In this document: positions 54,365 through 60,985 of the stretch, one piece after another
Position numbering within the stretch: position 1 is the first letter of the stretch
Layout of the letters: each line of letters starts with the position of its first letter
Source of the DNA: Xanthobacter sp. NM-59
Lineage (GTDB): Bacteria; Pseudomonadota; Alphaproteobacteria; Rhizobiales; Xanthobacteraceae
Direction: 5' to 3'
Length of the DNA stretch: 64,000 bases
NCBI RefSeq assembly: GCF_021401125.1
Contig: NZ_JACBFQ010000001.1
Coordinates: 682,001-746,000 of the forward strand
Notes under the pieces: model-generated
The model's input: only the letters and a program-made list of their open reading frames with translations
Told to the model about the DNA's origin: nothing
Databases searched by the model: none
Program-made: the position numbers and the translations under genes

Positions 54365-54395
54365 ACTCCCGGCAGTGGTTAGGCCGGGAGTGCCT
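54289..54395. repeat. Right attachment repeat (attR), 107 bp
   Basis: Exact copy of 43351-43457, including the full tRNA-Lys gene and the adjoining 31 bp with the 9-bp inverted repeat. Chromosomal GC-rich sequence resumes immediately at 54396. Confidence 0.9.
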
Positions 54396-54524
54396 CGGGG
54401 TCAAGGCCGACGGGGCACGCGCGTTCATTCCTGCTTCGCAGCCTGTGAACATCGCCTCGTGCGTTGACCCCGCGCATTCGCATGCGCACCATGGCGCCTT
54501 AGCGTTTCGGGGCCAGGGATCCGC

Positions 54525-55703
54525 ATGCCGCTCAACAACAGCATCGCTGCGCGCGTTGAAGACATCGTTCAATGGCGCAGGCACCTTCATCGCCATCCGG
54601 AGCTCGAATACGACCTGCCGGAAACCAGCCGCTTCGTCGCCGAAAAGCTCCGCGCCTTCGGCTGCGACGAGGTGGTGACGGGAATCGGCGGCACTGGCTT
54701 GGTGGCGGTCATCCGGGGCCAGAACGCGGGGTCTCGCACCATCGGCCTGCGCGCCGACATGGACGCCTTGCCGGTGTGGGAGGAAACGGGCGCGGAGCAT
54801 GCCTCGCTCACCCCCGGCCGCATGCATGCCTGCGGCCATGATGGCCACACCGCCATGCTGCTGGGCGCCGCCCGCCAGCTGGCGGAAACCCGCGCCTTCA
54901 GCGGCACCGCCATCTTGATCTTCCAGCCCGCGGAGGAGGCCGGCGCCGGCGCCAAGGCGATGATTGACGACGGTCTGTTCCAGCGCTTTCCCGTGGATGA
55001 GGTCTACAGCCTCCATAATCTGCCCGGCCTGCCCGTTGGTACCTTCGCGGTGCGCGAGGGGCCGATCATGGCATCCGCTGATCGCATCGAGATCGAGGTC
55101 CTGGGCAGCGGCGCCCATGCGGCGCGGCCCCATGAGGGGGTGGATGTGGTGCTGACCGGCGCCGCCATCGTCACCGCGCTGCAGCAGGTCAGCGCCCGCA
55201 ATGTGGACCCGCAGAAGTCGGCGGTGGTGTCCATCTGCGTGTTCCAGGCGGGCGAGGTGGACAATGTGCTGCCGCCCTCCGCCCGCCTCATCGGCACGGC
55301 GCGCACGCTGGCCCCCGATGTCCGCGCCCGCGTGAAGGAGAGGGTGCGCGCCATCGCCGAAGGTGTGGCGGCGGCTCATGGCGCCACGGTGCGGGTGAAT
55401 TTCCCGGAGGGCTACCCCGTCACCCGCAACCACCCCGCCCAGGCCGCCTTCGCGGCTGAGGTGGCGCGCGAGGTGTGTGGCGCGCACGCCGTAAACGCCG
55501 CGGCCGAGCCCATCATGGCGGCGGAGGACTTCGCCTACATGCTGGAGGAGAAGCCCGGCGCGTACCTGTTCATCGGCAATGGCCCTTCCCAGGGCCTGCA
55601 CCACCCGGCCTACGACTTTGCCGATGACGCCATTGCCTATGGTTCCTCATTCTGGGTGCGGCTGGTGGAGCGCGCGCTGCCCGCGTCGCCCTCGGCGACC
55701 TGA
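54525..55703 (+). CDS. M20-family amidohydrolase (hippurate hydrolase-like)
   Basis: A 392-residue metallopeptidase of the M20D amidohydrolase group, hydrolysing N-acyl amino acids, hippurate or indole-3-acetyl conjugates in the cytoplasm. Motifs: WRRHLHRHPELEYDLPET at the N-terminus, GLRADMDALPVWEETG (about 80), HACGHDGHTAMLLGAA (about 106), FQPAEEAGAGAKAMI (about 137) and the late PIMAAEDFAYMLEEKPGAY with the metal-binding Glu. The dimerisation lid domain lies between. ATG 54525 is 130 nt from the island boundary. Substrate not determinable. Confidence 0.9.
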   Translation: MPLNNSIAARVEDIVQWRRHLHRHPELEYDLPETSRFVAEKLRAFGCDEVVTGIGGTGLVAVIRGQNAGSRTIGLRADMDALPVWEETGAEHASLTPGRMHACGHDGHTAMLLGAARQLAETRAFSGTAILIFQPAEEAGAGAKAMIDDGLFQRFPVDEVYSLHNLPGLPVGTFAVREGPIMASADRIEIEVLGSGAHAARPHEGVDVVLTGAAIVTALQQVSARNVDPQKSAVVSICVFQAGEVDNVLPPSARLIGTARTLAPDVRARVKERVRAIAEGVAAAHGATVRVNFPEGYPVTRNHPAQAAFAAEVAREVCGAHAVNAAAEPIMAAEDFAYMLEEKPGAYLFIGNGPSQGLHHPAYDFADDAIAYGSSFWVRLVERALPASPSAT

Positions 55704-56263
55704 GGCGAGCGAAGTCGGCAAGCGATAGGGAGCCGCTCGAAGTCTGAGAGACTTCTCAGTTGTCCGACCCAGCATTGTACCAGCAAAGGACAGAACTCCC
55801 TGCCTTGCGGAAATAACGCATGCGCCTGCGGTCGACTTGGCTTATCGTTAACGTCGCGGAGGTTCAGCAACGCAGGGAGGGTCCCATGTCCACATTGTCC
55901 GCGCGCGAGGTCATTCGCACGGCTGCGATTACCACCATGCTCTGCGCTATGGGGATCAGCTGGATTCTTCAGTAACTCTTGTGCGTCGCACCATTGGCGC
56001 CGCACAAAAATCCTCCGGCTCTGTCGGCGATGACCTACATTCAAGCCTGACGGCCCTGTCGCCAGGGGGCGTGCGTTTATCGGCGCAGCTCCGGCGGCCC
56101 CTCCCCTTCACCCTGCCCCAGTCTGATGGATCGATTCAGCGCCATCCGGCGTGCTGCCACGCTCGCGTCTGGCCATCGATTTGCATCATCGCCGCGCGCG
56201 GAGAGGCGCCAAACCAGCAGATCGCCCGGCATCGGGCTGAGAAGCAAGGCGAAGGATCTGACT
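55704..56263. other. Intergenic with one candidate microprotein
   Basis: About 560 bp between the amidohydrolase gene and the small gene at 56264. Apart from the 29-codon frame listed separately, no gene, RNA or repeat is recognised. Confidence 0.4.
55886..55975 (+). CDS. Candidate 29-residue membrane microprotein
   Basis: MSTLSAREVIRTAAITTMLC followed by AMGISWILQ: a short polar N-terminus and a hydrophobic helix. It has a strong GGGAGG site 7 nt before the ATG and stands alone in a 560-bp gap. Too short for family assignment; it could be a real small membrane protein or chance. Confidence 0.4.
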   Translation: MSTLSAREVIRTAAITTMLCAMGISWILQ

Positions 56264-56455
56264 ATGGCAGACTACAAGGTGACTGTGGACCAACTTCCCA
56301 CCGGGAAGTGGGCGTGTTTCCTCCATGTGGATGGTCATGACGAGCCCATCAACCTGGGCCGCGAGTTCAAGAACGACGAACAGGCGGAAAACTGGCTGAA
56401 CGTCTCTGAATCCGTGACCGCGATCGAGATGATGCTGCGCAAGGTCAAGAAATAA
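56264..56455 (+). CDS. Small conserved-type cytoplasmic protein, unknown function
   Basis: 63 residues: ADYKVTVDQLPTGKWACFL, an acidic middle (GREFKNDEQAENWLNV) and a basic C-terminus (MLRKVKK). The ATG at 56264 follows GAAGGA at good spacing. The compact alternation of strand and helix suggests a small folded domain. I do not recognise the family. It is convergent with the cupin-like gene at 56645. Confidence 0.6.
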   Translation: MADYKVTVDQLPTGKWACFLHVDGHDEPINLGREFKNDEQAENWLNVSESVTAIEMMLRKVKK

Positions 56456-56644
56456 GGCCCTTCGGGTGGGCCCAGCGCCCACCCCCCTCACCGGCCCCAA
56501 GGCGGCGAGGGCCAGCGGATTGGCTCGGCGCGCGGCAGGGGCGCTCCGGCAGGATCGGCCGAAGGTCAGCGGCCGGTCCTTTGTCGGAAACCTCGGCCGC
56601 GGCCGTGTTGGATGTCGGACACCGGACGCGCGGGCAGCGGCCCC

Positions 56645-57217
56645 TCAGTCCGCGATTTCCGCCTGGATGGTCAGGATATCGTAGGCAGGGAGCTCGGGCG
56701 GATTGGCGTATCCGGTCACCACCTCGCGCACGGTGCTGTCGGCGTCCGCAAGCCGGCGCGGCAGGTTGCCGATGTCCCCGCCATAGACATGAATGACGAT
56801 GGCGGGGACCTCTCTCGAGGCGTTGCCAATGGCCACAGGCTCGCGGCCGAGTGCTGTCTCGACGCTGCCTTGCAGGAGCCACCGGCCGGCCCCCTCCCGC
56901 CCCATGCGCGTCACCTCGCCCCGCAGCACACCGCTGATCTCCCACACCCCATCCTCAAGGCAGGGCCAGGCTTGGCCGGGGGCGAGCACGGAGGCCGCCA
57001 CGCAAAAGCGCTCCATGCCGTCGCGATAGAGCTCGAAGAGGCGCGGCTGCGCGCCGGCGGTGGCGAACGGCGCGGGCAACCACGCGTCGTCCGCCACAAG
57101 CCGCGCCATCAGATCGCGCCCGATGAACAGGATCTCGCGCGGGCTGTCCGCCAGCTCCACCATGGATTGAATGTCCCAGATGAAGCGCCGCAACGCCTCC
57201 GGCACCCGCATGCTCAT
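56645..57217 (-). CDS. Cysteine-dioxygenase-like cupin lacking metal ligands
   Basis: 190 residues resembling the COG5553 / cysteine dioxygenase type I cupins: LPAPFATAGAQPRLFELYRDGMERF, the VLAPGQAWP strand, VWEISGVLRGEV and the C-terminal IHVYGGDIGNLPRRL are in the right order. In active members the second block reads VHDH and a later block DIHRV; here these are CLEDG and AIGNASRE, so all three iron-binding histidines are missing. Probably not a thiol dioxygenase. Its start lies 12 nt after the stop of the upstream hydrolase, so the two are an operon. Confidence 0.65.
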   Translation of the reverse strand: MSMRVPEALRRFIWDIQSMVELADSPREILFIGRDLMARLVADDAWLPAPFATAGAQPRLFELYRDGMERFCVAASVLAPGQAWPCLEDGVWEISGVLRGEVTRMGREGAGRWLLQGSVETALGREPVAIGNASREVPAIVIHVYGGDIGNLPRRLADADSTVREVVTGYANPPELPAYDILTIQAEIAD

Positions 57218-57229
57218 GGTGAAATCCCT

Positions 57230-57913
57230 TCAGTGGGCGTGGTTGTGGTGATCGGCATCGGCGGCTGGAGGATGAGCCACATGGACCGTGAGGAAATCGC
57301 CGGCCGCCAGCACCCCCTCGTCATCCATCACGTGGCCGATGCCGCGCCGGCGCATGCTCTTCACAGGAACACCGGCCGCCTTCAGCCGCTCCTTAGTGGC
57401 GGTCATGACCGCGAAGGGGAGCTGATCGTCATCCTCGCCGTGGATCATCAGCACCGGGGGCGCAGAGCGCACCCCGGTGGGGGCGCCCTCGGGCAGCGCG
57501 CCGGCGAAGCTCACCACAGCCGCGATGCGCTTTTGCCGCTGCAGCGCCGCGCACAAGGCCACCATCGCCCCCTGCGAGAAGCCGACCAGGGCCAGATGGC
57601 TGTCGGGCAGGCGCCGTGCCGCCAGGGCCTCGTCCAGAAGATCATTCAGCAGCGCGGCCGCCCGCGAAACGGCCTCGGGCGATGCTTGCGCAAGATCGCC
57701 CGGCTCGAACCAGCTGCGCCCCACCCCGCCGGGCCCTGACAAAGGCGCTTCCAGCGCCAGGAAATCCGCCTTCGGCATGGTGGGCGCCCAGTTGAGCGCC
57801 TGCTGGATGATGGCGGCCCCCTCGCTGCCCTCCCCGTGCAGCAGCACCACGAGGAACGCCGGCTTGCCGCATGACAAGGCCGCGATCTTCGGGCCCTCGA
57901 CGATCCCGCTCAT
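57230..57913 (-). CDS. Phospholipase/carboxylesterase-family alpha/beta hydrolase
   Basis: 227 residues of the YpfH/carboxylesterase type. FLVVLLHGEGSEG (oxyanion region), nucleophile elbow VGFSQGAMVA (Ser about 115), MIHGEDDDQLPF (acid, about 160) and RRGIGHVMDDEG (catalytic His about 190) are intact. The extreme C-terminus is histidine-rich (DADHHNHAH), which could bind metal. ATG 57913 starts a normal family N-terminus. Followed by the cupin-like gene. Confidence 0.83.
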   Translation of the reverse strand: MSGIVEGPKIAALSCGKPAFLVVLLHGEGSEGAAIIQQALNWAPTMPKADFLALEAPLSGPGGVGRSWFEPGDLAQASPEAVSRAAALLNDLLDEALAARRLPDSHLALVGFSQGAMVALCAALQRQKRIAAVVSFAGALPEGAPTGVRSAPPVLMIHGEDDDQLPFAVMTATKERLKAAGVPVKSMRRRGIGHVMDDEGVLAAGDFLTVHVAHPPAADADHHNHAH

Positions 57914-57994
57914 GGTTCTCCCCGTGGCGCAGCCGGCCCCCCGGCTTTATGGGGGACCCCAGGCAACATCCTTGCCAGCGCCGCCGCGCGCGCC

Positions 57995-58183
57995 TCACTG
58001 GGGACAGGGCACCATCTTGTAGACAGCGTCAGCGAACGCCTTGATGCCGGTATTGATGCGCAGGGGAGAGGTCCATGTCTGGTAGGTGACAATGCCCCGG
58101 GTGATGGAGATCACCTTATAGTTCTCCGGCCCCTTTGTTTTGTAGCACTTGCCGGGCTGGATATCCTCTTCCTTCAAGGGCAT
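57995..58183 (-). CDS. Small protein of 62 residues, unknown function
   Basis: 62 residues beginning MPLKEEDIQPGKCYKTKG, with two cysteines and a beta-strand-rich middle (KVISITRGIVTYQTW). ATG 58183 is preceded by GGAAGGAG at ideal spacing, which supports it as real. No signal peptide. It lies 93 nt after the stop of the TrpC-like gene on the same strand. Family not recognised. Confidence 0.6.
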   Translation of the reverse strand: MPLKEEDIQPGKCYKTKGPENYKVISITRGIVTYQTWTSPLRINTGIKAFADAVYKMVPCPQ

Positions 58184-58275
58184 TGCAGGGCTCCTTCCAT
58201 TGGTGGCGAAGCCCTTGCAATGGGCGTGCCTGCGCGGCCGGGCGCAGTCCACGGCGACCCGGCCACGCGACAGCA

Positions 58276-59097
58276 TCATTCCGCCGGAGCCTCGACACCC
58301 AGGATCTTCTCCAGCACACCGGCGGGATCCGGATCCTTCATGAGGGCCGAGCCGACCAGCATGGCCTTCGCCCCAAGCGCCCCCAGCCGCGCGCGCTCAT
58401 CGGCCGTGGAGAGGCCACCTTCCGCCACCAAGAAGGCCTTGCCGGCCGGCACCAGGGGCAGCAACGCCTCGCAGGTGCCCGGTTTCAGCTCGAAGGTGTG
58501 GAGGTCGCGATTGGTGACACAGATGAAATCCGCGCCCGAGGCCAGGGCCAATTCCACTTCCGCGGGCGTGTGCACCTGCACCAGCGCGTCGAGGACGATG
58601 GCCGCCGCCCGCTCGCGGAAAGCGCCCAGCTTGTCGCCCAGCAGCGCCGCCGACAGAATGACCGCATCCGCCCCCGCAAGGCGCGCCTCAAGGATCTGAT
58701 AGACATCGAAAATAATGTCCTGCGCCATCACCGGCAGGCCGACCGCGCCGCGCACGGTGGCAAGGTCCGAAGCTGAGCCGCGAAAAGTCTGCCGCTCCAC
58801 CGCCACTGAAAGGGCACCGGCGCCCACCGCCTCGAAGTCTTCGGCGAGGTCCTTGTACGGCACCATCATGCGGAAGCCGGGGTCGAACGGCGAACCACCT
58901 TTCAATTCGGCAATGACCACCGGCGCGCCGGTTTCCTTGAATTTCGCGGCCAGCGCGCCCTGGAAACCCAGGGTGAGCGGCATTTCGCCGATCTTGCCCT
59001 GCATCTGCCCCAGGGAGCGACGGGCCTTGGCCTTGGTGAGCTGATCCTTGCGCTGGAGGATAAAGGGCTTCAGGCGGCTGTTTTCCGGCAATGGCAT
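58276..59097 (-). CDS. Indole-3-glycerol-phosphate synthase-like protein with altered active site
   Basis: 273 residues with an unmistakable TrpC TIM-barrel scaffold: VVIAELKGGSPFDPGF, LSVAVERQTFRGSASDL, DVYQILEARLAGADAVIL, VTNRDLHTFELKPGT and AEGGLSTADER...LVGSALM. Compared with known IGPS catalytic positions, Glu and Lys of the ECK/ELK motif are kept, but the catalytic Lys of (L/R)KDF is Gln (MAQDI), the Glu of TEV/VEVH is Gln (VQVH), the first Asn of NNRDL is Thr and the Ser of ESG is Gly. This is probably a paralogue with a different or lost activity rather than the biosynthetic TrpC; no other trp gene is adjacent. Annotation as trpC should be avoided. Confidence 0.75.
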   Translation of the reverse strand: MPLPENSRLKPFILQRKDQLTKAKARRSLGQMQGKIGEMPLTLGFQGALAAKFKETGAPVVIAELKGGSPFDPGFRMMVPYKDLAEDFEAVGAGALSVAVERQTFRGSASDLATVRGAVGLPVMAQDIIFDVYQILEARLAGADAVILSAALLGDKLGAFRERAAAIVLDALVQVHTPAEVELALASGADFICVTNRDLHTFELKPGTCEALLPLVPAGKAFLVAEGGLSTADERARLGALGAKAMLVGSALMKDPDPAGVLEKILGVEAPAE

Positions 59098-59287
59098 GGA
59101 TGAAACGTCCAGACAAAGGGAGGGTGGCGAGCCCCCGATGAAATGCTGCGCCGCGAGGAAGCGTCACAGATTTGCTGACGTTTGGCCACTCGCGCGCGCC
59201 GCCTGTTTTGCCCCAGAAGCCTTTTCAGCTCCGCCGGGACGGGGCATCATAGCCCTGTTTTCTTTGCATATTGGCGAGATTTTTCGA

Positions 59288-59620
59288 ATGTTTACGCGCA
59301 TCTGCAAGGCCGAGACCGTCCCCGAGGGCGGCATGCGGCTCGTCATCGCCGACAGCCAGCTCATCGTCCTCGCCTGGCCGGAGGACGGCGAGCTGAGGGC
59401 TTTTCAGGGCGTTTGCCCGCACAGCAACACGCCCCTTTCCGATGCGGAATTCGACGGGCGAGTGCTGACCTGCCCGCTGCACAATTGGACCTGGGACCTG
59501 AATTCCGGCGCGCCCGTCGACCCGCAGGAGAGCGCCCTGGCCGAATATCCGGTGAAGGTCGACGACGGCATCGTCTACATCGATACCGAGGGGGTTTCGC
59601 CCCTGTTCGCCGCCCGCTGA
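59288..59620 (+). CDS. Rieske 2Fe-2S ferredoxin
   Basis: 110 residues with both cluster-binding motifs: CPHSNTPLSD (Cys-x-His) and CPLHNWTWDL (Cys-x-x-His), followed by the usual YPVKVDDGIVYID strand. It resembles the small ferredoxins of aromatic monooxygenases and nitrite reductase NirD-like proteins, carrying electrons in the cytoplasm. ATG 59288 follows the weak site GGCGAG. The next gene, 33 nt on, is an SDR protein, probably co-transcribed. Electron partners are unknown. Confidence 0.83.
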   Translation: MFTRICKAETVPEGGMRLVIADSQLIVLAWPEDGELRAFQGVCPHSNTPLSDAEFDGRVLTCPLHNWTWDLNSGAPVDPQESALAEYPVKVDDGIVYIDTEGVSPLFAAR

Positions 59621-59653
59621 GACGCCCACGCCTCGAGTTTGGGAGTAGCTGAC

Positions 59654-60349
59654 GTGACTGAAGAGATCGCCGTTATCGTCGGGGCCGGCAAGGGCCTCAG
59701 CGCCGCTCTGGCACGCCGCCTGAAGCGCGAGGGCTTCAGGCTCGCTCTGGTGGCGCGCAACGTGGAGAAGCTCGCGCCCCTGGTGGAGGAGACGGACGCG
59801 CTCGCCATCGCTGGCGACGTCCAGAACGCACAGGCCGTGGAGGCTGCCTTCGCCGCCGTGGATCGCAGCCTGGGCACGCCGAGCCTCGTCGTCTTCAACG
59901 CCGCGCAGCGCTATCGCGGGGCCATCGAGGAGCTCGATCCCGGCGACGTGCTCGATGCCTATGCGGTCGGTGCCTTCGGTGGCTTCCTCACGGCGCAGGC
60001 GGCGGCGCGGCGCATGCTGGCGAGCGGCTCCGGCTCCATCTTCTTCACCGGGGCCACGGCGAGCATCAAGGGGATGCCCCATTCCATTCCGTTCGCCATG
60101 CAGAAATTCGCGCTGCGTGGGCTCGCCCAGAGCCTGGCGCGGGAACTCGGCCCCCGGAACATCCACGTGGCCCACTTCATCATTGATGGCGGCATCTCGT
60201 CGTCCTGGGCCACACCGGGCGAGCCCGGCCCCGCCGACAAGTGGCTGGCGCCCGAAGCCATCGCCGAAACCTACCTCGCCATCCACCGCCAGCATCGCTC
60301 CGCCTGGAGCTTCGAGGTGGACCTGCGCCCCTGGGTGGAGAAGTTCTGA
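59654..60349 (+). CDS. SDR-family protein with Phe in place of catalytic Tyr
   Basis: 231 residues of the short-chain dehydrogenase/reductase fold. The cofactor turn VIVGAGKGLSAAL (about 9-20), VAGDVQNAQ-like and FNAAQRYRG segments are present. At the catalytic site the usual Y-x-x-x-K reads FAMQK (FAMQKFALRGLAQSL), and the Ser-containing strand reads FTGATASIKG, so the tyrosine is replaced. A subgroup of SDR proteins shares this FxxxK pattern; activity is uncertain. GTG 59654 with GGGAG upstream is preferred; TTG 59639 is possible. Confidence 0.75.
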   Translation: MTEEIAVIVGAGKGLSAALARRLKREGFRLALVARNVEKLAPLVEETDALAIAGDVQNAQAVEAAFAAVDRSLGTPSLVVFNAAQRYRGAIEELDPGDVLDAYAVGAFGGFLTAQAAARRMLASGSGSIFFTGATASIKGMPHSIPFAMQKFALRGLAQSLARELGPRNIHVAHFIIDGGISSSWATPGEPGPADKWLAPEAIAETYLAIHRQHRSAWSFEVDLRPWVEKF

Positions 60350-60466
60350 GCTTCCGCCGAAAACGCCCCAAGGCGCCGCCGCAACCGGCGGCGCAGGAGG
60401 CGAGCAGCCTTCGGCCCCCGGATCCGGCGCCTGGGGCCGCGCGATCGTGCGGGGCCGGATCTCTTG

Positions 60467-60880
60467 CTATTTCACGATGAGCAGGAGCAATTGCTGGCCG
60501 GGCGCTGAATCAAGCTCGGCCGCCGTCAGCTTGCCGTCCTTGTTGGCGTCAGCCGCGTTGAAGCGGGAACGCACCAGGAGCAGCCACTCGTCCAGCTCCA
60601 GCGTCTGGTCCGCATCCTTATTTATGAGCGCCCAGTCTTCCGGCGTCAGGCGACCCTTCGTCTCCGGGGCTTCCAGCGTGGTGTCGCCGTCTTTGTTGAG
60701 GGCGTTGAACATCTGCGTGCCGAGGTCGACCACCTCGACGATCTCCAAGGTGTCGTCGCCGTCCTTGTTGACCTTGGCGAGGGCATCCTTGCCCGACATG
60801 GCGGCGCAGGCCGAACCCGCCAGCGCAATCGCCATGATTGCGCCGAGCACCGCCCCAATACCCTGCTTCAGATTCGACAT
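60467..60880 (-). CDS. Exported four-EF-hand protein
   Basis: 137 residues with a signal peptide (first about 27 residues) and four EF-hand-type loops: NKDGDDTLEIVE, NKDGDTTLEAPE, NKDADQTLELDE and DANKDGKLTAAE. The first three start with Asn instead of Asp at loop position 1 but keep acidic residues at 3, 5, 9 and 12. A periplasmic calcium (or other trivalent/divalent metal) buffer or sensor is likely; the Pro-2 signature of lanmodulin is not present. ATG 60880 is supported by GGAAGGAG. It lies just downstream of the DUF3141 gene with a gap of about 105 nt. Confidence 0.8.
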   Translation of the reverse strand: MSNLKQGIGAVLGAIMAIALAGSACAAMSGKDALAKVNKDGDDTLEIVEVVDLGTQMFNALNKDGDTTLEAPETKGRLTPEDWALINKDADQTLELDEWLLLVRSRFNAADANKDGKLTAAELDSAPGQQLLLLIVK

Positions 60881-60985
60881 CACGTGTCTCCTTCCCGGAG
60901 TTTCCACCCGATGCGAAGCCTAGTCCCTTACGGAAGGGATGTCGCGGGGAAGCCGCGACATCCTTGATGGCTTATGCCTTGTGCC

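Larger units (their letters stand above)
43351..54395. mobile_element. Integrated element at tRNA-Lys (about 11 kb)
   Basis: The segment is bounded by a perfect 107-bp direct repeat (43351-43457 and 54289-54395), each copy containing a complete tRNA-Lys gene. Directly inside the left end is a P4-type tyrosine integrase; GTTACCC arm-like repeats occur near both ends. Base composition inside is clearly lower in GC than on either side. Contents: integrase, AT-rich non-coding block, a helicase/primase-like replication protein, and a minus-strand run of about nine genes for mostly exported proteins. No capsid, conjugation or relaxase gene is visible, so it is best described as a genomic island or satellite-like element. 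Confidence 0.9.

Noticed and set aside
43351-54395. CRISPR array or restriction system inside the island
   Set aside because: No regularly spaced repeats, nuclease or methyltransferase motifs were found in the interior.
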